From Brucella pseudintermedia (GTDB lineage: Bacteria; Pseudomonadota; Alphaproteobacteria; Rhizobiales; Rhizobiaceae), in the NCBI RefSeq assembly GCF_008932435.1, contig NZ_WBWE01000005.1:124001-188000 (forward strand): 64,000 bases of DNA, given 5' to 3'. The position numbers and the translations under genes are program-made. Shown one piece after another: positions 52,544 to 61,207 of this stretch. The notes beneath the pieces were generated by a model that ran no database searches, had not been told where the DNA came from, and worked only from the letters and a program-made list of their open reading frames with translations. Position 1 is the stretch's first letter; each line of letters starts with the position of its first letter.

Positions 52544-53998
52544 ATGGGTAAGGTAACTGGTTTTCTGGAAATCGACCGGCAGGTGGCAAAGTACCAGCCA
52601 GCGTCGGATCGTATCCGCCACTTCCGCGAATTCACCATTCCAATGACGGATGGCGAAGTGCAGAAGCAGGCAGCGCGCTGCATGGATTGCGGCATTCCAT
52701 TCTGCCATGGGCCAACGGGCTGCCCCGTGCACAACCAGATCCCGGACTGGAACGATCTTGTCTATAACAACAACTGGGATCAGGCGATCCGCAACCTGCA
52801 TCTGACCAATAATTTCCCGGAATTTACGGGTCGCATCTGCCCCGCCCCTTGCGAGGAAGCCTGCACGCTGAACCTTGAAGATATGCCGGTTGCGATCAAG
52901 ACGGTCGAACAGGCGCTGGGCGACAAGGCTTATGAGCTCGGCCATATCGTTCCGCAACCGGCCGCCAACAAGACCGGCAAGTCGGTCGCGATCATCGGTT
53001 CCGGCCCGGCCGGTCTCGCGGCTGCGCAGCAGCTTGCGCGCGCCGGTCACATGGTCGATGTCTATGAGCGCGAGAGCCGGCCCGGCGGGTTGCTGCGCTA
53101 CGGCATTCCCGATTTCAAGATGGAAAAGCACCTCATTGACCGCCGCGTGGCGCAAATGGAAGGCGAGGGCGTTCGCTTCCTGTGCGGCGTGAATATCGGC
53201 GTGGACAAGCCGTTGCGCGGTCTCCTCGATACTTACGATGCCGTGCTTTACAGCGGTGGATCGGAAACCCCGCGTCCGGCGGGCATTCCCGGCGCCGATC
53301 TTGAAGGCGTGCACGACGCGATGCCTTATCTGGTCCAGCAGAACCGTCGCGTGGGGCGCGAAAATATCGAATCCGTTGCCTGGGCTTCGGCTCCGATCCT
53401 GGCTGGCGGCAAGCATGTCGTGGTGGTCGGCGGCGGCGATACGGCGTCGGATTGCGTCGGCACGGCTTTCCGTCAGGGTGCGGTCAACGTCACCCAGCTC
53501 GATATCCGTCCGCAGCCGCCGGAAAAGGAAGACAAGCTCAGCGTCTGGCCCTATTGGGCAACCAAGATGCGCACCTCTTCCAGCCAGGCGGAAGGCGCAT
53601 CGCGCGAATTTCAGGTGGCGACATTGGAATTCATCGGCGAGGACGGGCGTCTGACCCACGTCAAGTGCTGTCAGGTCGATGAAAAGCGCAAGCCGATTGC
53701 CGGAACCGAGTTCTTCATCAAGGCCGATCTTGCCTTCATCGCCATCGGCTTTGCCGGCCCGGCGGAAAACAGCGTGGTCAAGGAACTGGGCGACAAGCTC
53801 GATATCGTAACCGACCGTCGCGGCTCCAAGTCGGTCAAGGCCAATGAGCGGGATTACCGCACCAATGTCGACAAGCTCTATGCCGCAGGCGACGTGCGTC
53901 GCGGCCAGTCGCTGGTCGTCTGGGCAATCCGCGAAGGCCGTCAGGCGGCCCATGCCATCGACGCCGACTTGATGGGCAGCTCTGTCCTGCCTCGTTGA
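52544..53998 (+). CDS. gltD: Glutamate synthase small subunit
   Basis: The 484-residue flavoprotein passes electrons from NADPH through FAD to GltB. The N-terminal cysteine clusters CMDCGIPFCHGPTGCPV and CPAPCEEAC bind 4Fe-4S groups. The FAD-binding site is IIGSGPAGLAAAQ and the NADPH-binding site VVVGGGDTASDC. ATG 52544 follows AGGAGA. It is followed by a bidirectional terminator and a convergent gene. Confidence 0.96.
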   Translation: MGKVTGFLEIDRQVAKYQPASDRIRHFREFTIPMTDGEVQKQAARCMDCGIPFCHGPTGCPVHNQIPDWNDLVYNNNWDQAIRNLHLTNNFPEFTGRICPAPCEEACTLNLEDMPVAIKTVEQALGDKAYELGHIVPQPAANKTGKSVAIIGSGPAGLAAAQQLARAGHMVDVYERESRPGGLLRYGIPDFKMEKHLIDRRVAQMEGEGVRFLCGVNIGVDKPLRGLLDTYDAVLYSGGSETPRPAGIPGADLEGVHDAMPYLVQQNRRVGRENIESVAWASAPILAGGKHVVVVGGGDTASDCVGTAFRQGAVNVTQLDIRPQPPEKEDKLSVWPYWATKMRTSSSQAEGASREFQVATLEFIGEDGRLTHVKCCQVDEKRKPIAGTEFFIKADLAFIAIGFAGPAENSVVKELGDKLDIVTDRRGSKSVKANERDYRTNVDKLYAAGDVRRGQSLVVWAIREGRQAAHAIDADLMGSSVLPR

Positions 53999-54016
53999 GA
54001 GACAAGCGATTAAACT

Positions 54017-54049
54017 GAAAAAGCCCGGAGGAAATTCCGGGCTTTTTGC
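54017..54049. terminator. Bidirectional terminator between gltD and the permease gene
   Basis: AAAAAGCCCGG and CCGGGCTTTTT pair with an 8-nt loop, giving a U-run in both directions. It lies between the convergent gltD and cycA genes. Confidence 0.92.
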
Positions 54050-54064
54050 GTTGTGATATCCGGC

Positions 54065-55468
54065 TTAACCTTGGCTTCGCCGTGATTTCATCACCAGATA
54101 AGCGACGGCGAGAAGCACGAACCACAGCGGCGTGATTTTCAGTGCTGCAGCAGTATCCGGCTTTTGCGCCAGTGCCCACAGAATGAAGGCGAAGAAGGCG
54201 AAGACCATCGCGACGGCGGCGCGACCGCCGGGCATCTTGAAGGTGGACTTTTCATGCAGGTCCGGGCGCTTGCGGCGATATTGCAGATAAGACGCCAGAA
54301 TGATTGACCAGATGAAGATGAAAAGCAGCGCCGAAATAGTCGTCACGATGGTGAAGGCTTCAATGATGCTCTGGCCCGCATAAAGCAGCACCACACCTGC
54401 AAGCAGGAAAACGCACGAGAAGAACAGGGAATTAACCGGTACTTTTCGCTTGTTCAGCTTGCCAAGCGCCTTTGGCGCCAGTTTGGAAGTCGCCAGACCG
54501 TAGATCATGCGCGAGGTCGAATAGATGCCCGAATTGGCGCTCGACGTTGCCGAGGTCAACACGACGAAATTCACCACATGCGCCGCAATGCCAAGACCGG
54601 CAAGCGAGAACATGGCGACGAAGGGGCTCGAATTCGGGTCCACTTGGTCCCACGGAATGACCGTGATGATGACGAACAGCGCCCCGAGATAGAACAGCAC
54701 CACGCGGATCGGGATGGAGTTGATCGCCTTGGGCAGATTGCGCACCGGGTCCTTGGTTTCCGCAGCCGCAGTGCCGACGAGTTCAATGCCGACGAAGGCA
54801 AAGACCGCGATCTGGAAACCGGCGACGAAGCCAAGGAAACCGTTGGGGAAGAAGCCGCCATGGTTCCAGAGATGCGCAACCGATGCCTGGCTGCCGTTCG
54901 GAAGCGTGAAGCCAGTCGAGAGCATGTAGACGCCAGCGATAATCAGCGCGACGATGGCCACGATCTTGATGAGGGCGAACCAGAATTCGATTTCACCGAA
55001 ATTGCGCACGGTTGGCAGATTGAGCGCCAGAAGCGTGAAGATCAGGCCCAGCGCCGGTATCCAGAGCGCCAGTTCAGGGAACCAGAACGAGACGTAGCCT
55101 GAAACGGCAACGACGTCCGCTACACCAGTCACAATCCAGCAGAGCCAGTAGGTCCAGCCGGTGAAGAACTGCGCCCATGGCCCCAGATAATCGCCCGCGA
55201 AATCCGCAAAGGAGCGATATTCCAGATTGGACAGCAGGATTTCGCCCAGTGCGCGCATGACGAAGAACAGCATGAAGCCGATCACCGCATAGACGAGCAG
55301 GATCGAAGGACCTGCCAGCGAAATCGTCTTTCCCGAGCCCATGAAAAGGCCGGTGCCGATGGCCCCGCCAATGGCAATCAGCTGAAGGTGCCGGTTGGAC
55401 AAATTGCGTGCAAGATGGGGTTCCTCCTCCCGATGTGGATCGACAGAAGGCTTTGATGCAATATTCAT
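54065..55468 (-). CDS. cycA: Amino-acid permease, AAT family (CycA-like)
   Basis: The 467-residue transporter has 12 hydrophobic segments. The first, IAIGGAIGTGLFMGSGKTIS, is the signature of the AAT family, which includes CycA for D-serine, D-alanine and glycine. A conserved FAFVGIELVGTAAAETKDP lies near the middle. The substrate is inferred from the family. The gene is monocistronic and faces gltD. Confidence 0.82.
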   Translation of the reverse strand: MNIASKPSVDPHREEEPHLARNLSNRHLQLIAIGGAIGTGLFMGSGKTISLAGPSILLVYAVIGFMLFFVMRALGEILLSNLEYRSFADFAGDYLGPWAQFFTGWTYWLCWIVTGVADVVAVSGYVSFWFPELALWIPALGLIFTLLALNLPTVRNFGEIEFWFALIKIVAIVALIIAGVYMLSTGFTLPNGSQASVAHLWNHGGFFPNGFLGFVAGFQIAVFAFVGIELVGTAAAETKDPVRNLPKAINSIPIRVVLFYLGALFVIITVIPWDQVDPNSSPFVAMFSLAGLGIAAHVVNFVVLTSATSSANSGIYSTSRMIYGLATSKLAPKALGKLNKRKVPVNSLFFSCVFLLAGVVLLYAGQSIIEAFTIVTTISALLFIFIWSIILASYLQYRRKRPDLHEKSTFKMPGGRAAVAMVFAFFAFILWALAQKPDTAAALKITPLWFVLLAVAYLVMKSRRSQG

Positions 55469-55691
55469 TCAAATGCCTCTTGTTTTCTGACGGGCGCTCA
55501 AAGCATCTCGCAATCGCGGGAGTACAGCGCCCTTCCTGTCCAGCCTTTTTCAGGCAGACGGTGCCTTCTGATAGACGATGCAAACGCCCGTGTGAACAGG
55601 GGGGAATGTAGCATTTAGAATTATGTGGACAGCGAAAATCTTCCCACTATCCGGAAAGTGATAGTTCAATCACGCTGATGCGGCCAAAAAA

Positions 55692-56852
55692 CTAGGGATT
55701 TGCGCTCTTCTGCGGCCAGGAAAAATCATCTGCCCGACCGGGGGACGGCTTGCCGTCATTTCGGGGGAGGCGTGCAGCTTGCGGGCGCGCTGCGAGGTTG
55801 CCGCCAAGCAGGACGCCGCTTTCATCCTTGTCGATATCGCGAATGCTGACCGGCGCTACGCGATCAACCGGCTTTGACGGATCATGCGCGCCTGCTGCGG
55901 GCAAGGGCTGATCCTCTTCCTTTGCTCCGCCGAGATAGGCGCGAAGCGGCTTTTCGGCATAGAAAGCAAGCTTGCGCTTGCCCGCCGAAGTTATGTTGAT
56001 GCCATCATTCCCGCGAAGGCGCGCGGTCTGGCCGTTTATATCGAAGCCGGTCTGGGTAAAATTGCCTTCTTCATCGACGAAACCATCCCAGACATCGGCG
56101 AATTTGCCCCCTGCCTTTTCCGTAGCGGTGCGGTGGATTTCGTTGAGCGCCAGCATATCCTGCGACATGCCCTTCGGACGAAAAGGCGGCTGGCCGATCC
56201 AGGCGAACGGGACGTGCCGGTCACCGATCACCTTGATGAAAGCCGCGACGCGCTTCTGGTATTCCTCGTTCCATTCCGGCGACCGGGGCGGCAGGCTCAC
56301 GCCCTTCTCGGTCATCGCCTGTCTGTCATTCGCGCCGATCATCACCACGAGGGCAGCAGGCTTCTCCTCATCCAGTATCTTGCCAATATTGCTGGGCCAG
56401 TCGAAATGGTCATTGCGGACAAAGCCGGATGAGCCGTTGATGCGCGATACGACCTTGAGGTCGGGATCCGAAGCGAAGGCAAGGTCAAGCCCTTCGGCAA
56501 GACCGTTTCCAATGAAATCTCCGACAACCAGAATCTTCTTGGCATCCGGCTTCTTGTCCACCACTTCGACAGCGGGACTCGCCGCCGGCGGCGGCGCCGG
56601 ACGCGAAGCCGGGGAAGCCGCCTTGGGCCGTTTCGGTTTGGGCCGCGCGCGCTGCGGCGCGGGCTGCTGGTATTGCCGCTGTGGTTGCGCTTGCCGGGGG
56701 CCGAACAACAGATCGAAAAGCGTGCGCGGGCGCTCCTGCGCAGATGCCGTGGCGATGGCTGAAAACAGAAGCGCTGCGAGAGCGAGCACCGTGCCAGCAG
56801 CCTTCACCAGCTTCCGCAATTTTCGACTTTCGTGCATTCGTCTCGCCTTCAT
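55692..56852 (-). CDS. SGNH-hydrolase, DUF459 family
   Basis: The 386-residue protein has an N-terminal hydrophobic signal (TVLALAALLFSAIATASA), then a proline- and arginine-rich linker (PKPKRPKAASPASRPAPPPA). The hydrolase domain has the SGNH blocks VVGDFIGNGLAEG and VVMIGANDRQ, with the first block reading GDF rather than GDS, so the nucleophile Ser seems replaced. It may still be active or serve a structural role. The start could be 56840. Confidence 0.7.
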   Translation of the reverse strand: MKARRMHESRKLRKLVKAAGTVLALAALLFSAIATASAQERPRTLFDLLFGPRQAQPQRQYQQPAPQRARPKPKRPKAASPASRPAPPPAASPAVEVVDKKPDAKKILVVGDFIGNGLAEGLDLAFASDPDLKVVSRINGSSGFVRNDHFDWPSNIGKILDEEKPAALVVMIGANDRQAMTEKGVSLPPRSPEWNEEYQKRVAAFIKVIGDRHVPFAWIGQPPFRPKGMSQDMLALNEIHRTATEKAGGKFADVWDGFVDEEGNFTQTGFDINGQTARLRGNDGINITSAGKRKLAFYAEKPLRAYLGGAKEEDQPLPAAGAHDPSKPVDRVAPVSIRDIDKDESGVLLGGNLAARPQAARLPRNDGKPSPGRADDFSWPQKSANP

Positions 56853-56877
56853 GCCTGTATATTAGCTCGACGATGTT

Positions 56878-56917
56878 GAAAAACAAAATGGGCGCACTTC
56901 CGTTCAAGTGCGCCCAT
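56878..56917 (-). terminator. Terminator after the transglycosylase gene
   Basis: A perfect 12-bp stem (56888-56899 with 56906-56917) is followed on the minus strand by TTTTGTTTTTC. It lies between the transglycosylase stop and the SGNH gene start. Confidence 0.87.
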
Positions 56918-56934
56918 TGGATCAATCCGTCAGC

Positions 56935-58170
56935 TTAACGGCGGCGCAGGACCGACAGAACTTCCTTGCTCGGATGGCCGTCCGGCTGAAGTCCGTTCCG
57001 TTGCTGGAAGGCTTCGATGGCCGCGCGCGACGTGGAGCCGATCTTGCCGTCTATATTGCCGTCATAGTAGCCGAGTGCCTTCAAATGGGTCTGCAACTCC
57101 AGCCGTTCGTCCATTGAGATGGGCGTGAACGGGCGGTTCCAGTCCTGCCGCAGGCCCTGATAGCCACCGATCCGGTCCGCAAGCAGGCCGACGGCCAGCG
57201 CATATTTGTCGGCATTATTATAGCGTTTCAACACGAAGAAGTTCTTCGTCATCAGGAAGGCAGGTCCCTGACGGCCGTCCGGCACTTTCAGTGTTGCCTT
57301 TTCATTCGGATCGGGGAAGGCGCGTCCATTGGCCCGGACAATCCCGATCTTCTGCCATTCGGCGATCGAGAGCGAGCCGCTAGGGAACTTGCGTCCCGCT
57401 GGAAGCGAAACTTCATAGCCCCAGGTACGGCCCGGCTGCCAACCATTGCGATGCAATAGATTCGCAGCGGTGCCAAGCGCATCGGGTACCGAGTTCCAGA
57501 TATCGCGCTTGCCATTGCCGTCCACGTCAACGGCATAAGCATGATAGCTGGTCGGGATGAATTGTGTGTGCCCAAGCGCACCGGCCCAGGAACCGGAAAG
57601 ATGGCCGCGGTCGATATCCCCGGTCTGGAGAATCTTCATTGCGGCAATAAGCTGTGTGCGGCCATACTTGGCGCGGCGCTGGTCCGCATAGGCAAGCGTG
57701 GCGAGCGAACGCACGGCGTCACGCATGACATCGTCGCGCTTGAGGATTTCGCCGTAATTGCTTTCCATCGACCAGATGGCGAGCAGGATATTGCGATCGA
57801 CCGAGAAATGCTGCTCGATGCGCTTGAGCCACGGCCCCCATTTGCGCGCCATGCTCTGGCCGACTGCGACGGACTGCTCGTTTACCCGGTTATCGATGTA
57901 GTTCCAGACGGGCTCGGTAAATTCAGGCTGGTAGCGGGCCTTTTGCAGGACTACCGGGTCCGGCGCATCCACGCCGCGAAACGCGCGGTCGAACGTGGAG
58001 GGCGAAACACCTGCCTTTATGGCGTCAGGACGGAAGCTGGCGACCCATTGGCGAAATTGCGCATCGGCCAGCGCAGAACCGGTTGTCAGCGTTGAGGCGA
58101 GCGCAGCTATCGCAACCGTTGCAGCTTTCAGCTTCATTGACGGGCTCACCGTGAATGGAAATCGCAGCAT
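56935..58170 (-). CDS. Lytic murein transglycosylase, MltB-type, with peptidoglycan-binding domain
   Basis: The 411-residue protein starts MLRFPFTVSPSMKLKAATVA; a GAAGGGA site precedes ATG 58170. It has a signal peptide, an MltB-like catalytic domain with the Glu in IWSMESNYGEI, and the pattern SWAGALGHTQFIPTSYHAYA. A C-terminal peptidoglycan-binding domain (LKALGYYDGNIDGKIGSTSRAAI) follows. It cleaves the glycan strand during wall growth. It lacks a lipobox, so it is probably periplasmic. Confidence 0.88.
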   Translation of the reverse strand: MLRFPFTVSPSMKLKAATVAIAALASTLTTGSALADAQFRQWVASFRPDAIKAGVSPSTFDRAFRGVDAPDPVVLQKARYQPEFTEPVWNYIDNRVNEQSVAVGQSMARKWGPWLKRIEQHFSVDRNILLAIWSMESNYGEILKRDDVMRDAVRSLATLAYADQRRAKYGRTQLIAAMKILQTGDIDRGHLSGSWAGALGHTQFIPTSYHAYAVDVDGNGKRDIWNSVPDALGTAANLLHRNGWQPGRTWGYEVSLPAGRKFPSGSLSIAEWQKIGIVRANGRAFPDPNEKATLKVPDGRQGPAFLMTKNFFVLKRYNNADKYALAVGLLADRIGGYQGLRQDWNRPFTPISMDERLELQTHLKALGYYDGNIDGKIGSTSRAAIEAFQQRNGLQPDGHPSKEVLSVLRRR

Positions 58171-58546
58171 TCTGTGTTTCCCTTCTGCAATCAAATTTAG
58201 CCGATACCGGCGCGTTTCCCTTCGATTTGGATCTGCTTGCTCCGGATTGCATCAAGAAATTAATACCATCCTGTGTTGAATTTGAGCCAGCAGAAAATTC
58301 CTAGTCGAATGTTGAACGATCAAATTAGGACCTTTCGGTTAGCAATTGGTTTACCATGGCCAATCCGGATAAAAATTCGCTGCAAGTTTCCGGAATTTTT
58401 GAATCAAGCAAGATTAAGGTCCGGTCATGGAATGTGATGGGACCAGCCTCGCAATTTCGTCGTTCCTTAATGAAAACGCCTTATTTGAAATTCAGTCGTT
58501 TCAATGCTTTGATAGCAAACCTGAAATAGTGAAATCGAGGAGAGGA
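58171..58546. other. Spacer upstream of galU
   Basis: This 376-bp AT-rich spacer holds divergent promoters for the transglycosylase and galU. No short gene was seen. The frame open from 58427 adds 40 codons before the real start of GalU but has no ribosome site. Confidence 0.5.
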
Positions 58547-59440
58547 ATGAGTTCGATCCGAAAAATTCGCAAGGCCGTGTTCCCTGTCGCAGGTCTTGGC
58601 ACCCGTTTCCTGCCCGCCACCAAATCGATCCCGAAAGAAATGCTGACGGTCGTGGACAAGCCCGTCATCCAATATGTAGTCGATGAGGCGCGCGAAGCTG
58701 GTATCGAACATCTGATTTTCGTCACCGGACGCAACAAAGCAGTTATCGAAGACTATTTCGATGCGCAGGTCGAACTCTATTCCACGCTCGCAGAGCGCGG
58801 CAAGACGGCGGAACTGGAGCATCTTCAGGATATCCAGCCACAGCCGGGAACGACCAGCTTCACCCGCCAGCAGGTGCCGCTCGGCCTTGGCCATGCAGTC
58901 TGGTGCGCGCGCGAGCTCGTCGGTGACGAGCCGTTTGCCTTGCTGCTGCCGGATATGGTCATGCAGTCCAAGAAAGGCTGCCTGAAGGAAATGGTCGAGC
59001 TTTACGAAAAGACCGGCGGCAATGTTATTGCCGTGCAGGAATGCGACCCGGAAGAGGCCCATAAATATGGCATCGTCGGCAAGGGCGAGACCATCGGCAG
59101 CGGTTTCGAGATCACCCAGATGGTCGAAAAGCCCGCCAAGGGAACAGCGCCCTCCAATCTTTATATCAATGGCCGCTATATCCTGCAGCCGGAAATCTTC
59201 GAGCTTCTGAGCAAGCAGGAAAAAGGCGCCGGCAATGAAATCCAGCTGACCGATGCGATGCTCAAGCTTGCCGACGCGCAGAAATTCTTCGGCTTCAACT
59301 ATCAGGGCCTGACATTCGACTGCGGCTCCAAGGCCGGCTTTATCGAGGCCAATGTCGCTTTTGCCTTGTGGCGCAACGATATTCGCCCTTCGGTCGAAGG
59401 CTCGATTGGCCATCTGCTGAATACCATCAAGCCAGCCTGA
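58547..59440 (+). CDS. galU: UTP-glucose-1-phosphate uridylyltransferase
   Basis: The 297-residue enzyme starts [20 protein letters not shown] with GAGGAGAGGA just upstream. It has the nucleotide-binding start [22 protein letters not shown], the activity Lys region VEKPAKG and [13 protein letters not shown]. It makes UDP-glucose for surface polysaccharides and glycolipids. A terminator follows. Confidence 0.95.
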   Translation: MSSIRKIRKAVFPVAGLGTRFLPATKSIPKEMLTVVDKPVIQYVVDEAREAGIEHLIFVTGRNKAVIEDYFDAQVELYSTLAERGKTAELEHLQDIQPQPGTTSFTRQQVPLGLGHAVWCARELVGDEPFALLLPDMVMQSKKGCLKEMVELYEKTGGNVIAVQECDPEEAHKYGIVGKGETIGSGFEITQMVEKPAKGTAPSNLYINGRYILQPEIFELLSKQEKGAGNEIQLTDAMLKLADAQKFFGFNYQGLTFDCGSKAGFIEANVAFALWRNDIRPSVEGSIGHLLNTIKPA

Positions 59441-59464
59441 TAAATCCGGCATGGTCTCTGGTCA

Positions 59465-59491
59465 CGCCCCCTGAAAAGGGGGCGTTTTTTT
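59465..59491 (+). terminator. Terminator after galU
   Basis: CGCCCCCT pairs with AGGGGGCG across GAAA, followed by seven T. It lies 25 bp after the galU stop. Confidence 0.93.
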
Positions 59492-59539
59492 GTGATTGAA
59501 GCACTATTTCGTGTAATTTGCTTTTCCGCACGACGATGA

Positions 59540-59554
59540 TAGGTAATTTACCTA
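59540..59554. promoter_or_regulatory. Palindrome upstream of the GntP gene
   Basis: TAGGTAA-T-TTACCTA is a perfect 15-bp palindrome about 78 bp before the permease start. It may be an operator for a sugar-acid regulator; none is encoded nearby. Confidence 0.4.
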
Positions 59555-59631
59555 ATATGTAACCCCTAAAAGTGTGAAACAGCTTTTGGGTGCATGGATC
59601 AAACGGGCTCCTCCCACAAAAGGAATAAAGC

Positions 59632-61011
59632 ATGCAGGAATTCCAGCAGACGATGGGGGCAGGTGCGCTCATCTCGATAGCGGTTGGCGCTGTCCTCTTA
59701 TTGCTTTTGCTCATTATCCGGTTTCGTGTTCACGCCTTCGTCGCGCTTGTGATCGTCAGTCTTCTGACGGCGCTTGCGACCGGCATTCCGGCGGGCAACA
59801 TCCTGACCACCATCACATCTGCCTTCGGTTCGACCCTTGGCGGGGTGGCGCTTCTGGTGGGGCTTGGCGCAATGCTGGGCCGATTGCTTGAAATATCGGG
59901 CGGCGCACAGGCGCTCGCCGATGATCTCATCAGGCGGTTCGGCGAAGAACGCGCACCTATGGCGCTGGGCATCGCATCGCTGATTTTCGGCTTCCCCATC
60001 TTTTTCGATGCCGGACTGGTCGTGATGCTCCCGGTGGTCTTCACTGTCGGGCGGCGACTCAAGGGAAGTCTGCTGCTCTATGGCATCCCGGTTGCCGCAG
60101 CCTTTTCGGTGATGCATGTTTTCGTGCCCCCGCATCCGGGCCCGGTCGCGGCATCGGAACTGCTCGGCGCGGATGTGGGACTTCTTGTGCTCGTCGGGAT
60201 CGTCGTCGTCATCCCCGTCTGGTTTATCGCCGGGCACCTTTTCGGCGCCTGGATCGGCAAGCGGATCAATCTCCCCATTCCGGACAGTTTCGATGCGGGG
60301 AAGAAAGCGGATGAAGCTGTAAATCCCCCAAGTTCCAGTCTGGTCATTTTGCTTCTTCTTCTGCCGCTGGTTCTTATCTTCATCAATACGGGCCTCGATT
60401 TTGCCCGTGCGCAGGGCTGGGTCAGCGCTGATACAAACTGGTATCAGCTGGCGCGAATGATCGGGTCAACTCCGGTTGCGCTTCTGGTGGCAGTGCTGGT
60501 GGCCTCCTATGTGCTCGGGCCGCGGCGCGGCAGGGATGCAGCCAGCGTGGAACGCGTTCTCGATTCAGCGCTCGGTCCGGTCTGCTCCATTATCCTGATC
60601 ACGGGCGCAGGCGGAATGTTCGGCGGCGTGCTGCGCGCTTCCGGCATTGGCGACGCCCTGTCCACCGCGTTCGCGAATACGGGACTGCCCGTCATCGCGG
60701 CGGGCTTCCTGCTCGCAACGATTTTGCGCGTGGCGCAAGGCTCCGCAACCGTCGCGCTGATCACTGCTGCCGGACTTGTTCAGCCAGCCGTACAGGCCGC
60801 CGGATATCATGGGCTTGAGACTGCGGCGGTGGTGATTGCCCTTGCTGCGGGGTCTGTCATGCTGTCCCACGTCAATGATTCCGGTTTCTGGCTGGTCGGA
60901 CGTTTCTTCAACATGGATGTCAAGACGACATTGAAAACGTGGACGGTTCTTGAAACCCTTATCGGGCTTCTGGGATTTGCCATTGCCTGTTTGTTGTTCT
61001 GGCTCGCCTGA
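59632..61011 (+). CDS. GntP family permease
   Basis: The 459-residue protein has about 12 hydrophobic spans and the GntP signature region GFPIFFDAGLVVMLPVVF, followed by HVFVPPHPGPVAA. The family imports gluconate and related sugar acids by proton symport. The substrate cannot be told from sequence. No kinase or other catabolic gene lies beside it. Confidence 0.88.
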   Translation: MQEFQQTMGAGALISIAVGAVLLLLLLIIRFRVHAFVALVIVSLLTALATGIPAGNILTTITSAFGSTLGGVALLVGLGAMLGRLLEISGGAQALADDLIRRFGEERAPMALGIASLIFGFPIFFDAGLVVMLPVVFTVGRRLKGSLLLYGIPVAAAFSVMHVFVPPHPGPVAASELLGADVGLLVLVGIVVVIPVWFIAGHLFGAWIGKRINLPIPDSFDAGKKADEAVNPPSSSLVILLLLLPLVLIFINTGLDFARAQGWVSADTNWYQLARMIGSTPVALLVAVLVASYVLGPRRGRDAASVERVLDSALGPVCSIILITGAGGMFGGVLRASGIGDALSTAFANTGLPVIAAGFLLATILRVAQGSATVALITAAGLVQPAVQAAGYHGLETAAVVIALAAGSVMLSHVNDSGFWLVGRFFNMDVKTTLKTWTVLETLIGLLGFAIACLLFWLA

Positions 61012-61056
61012 TCTCGATCCGAAACGGCATCCCGAAAGGGGTACCGTTCTCTTTTC

Positions 61057-61207
61057 TAGCGCATTTCCAGTAAAAGTTTGAAACGCCTATACGGGGAAAT
61101 CAGTTCGCTGGACTGATTTCCAATCCCGCTTCGATGCGTTCTGAAATGCGGAAAAGACAAGCAGATAGAGCGGTTCCAACGATTTCGATAAAAACAGGAA
61201 CCGCTCT
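61057..61207. repeat. Composite intergenic repeat region
   Basis: The spacer includes a dispersed unit (AGCGCATTTCCAGTAAAAGT at about 61059, followed by TTGAAACGC), a perfect 10-bp inverted repeat GGAAATCAGT/ACTGATTTCC (61095-61121) and a perfect 11-bp inverted repeat AGAGCGGTTCC/GGAACCGCTCT (61167-61207). The last overlaps the stop of the outer-membrane gene and may act as a terminator. Confidence 0.7.
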
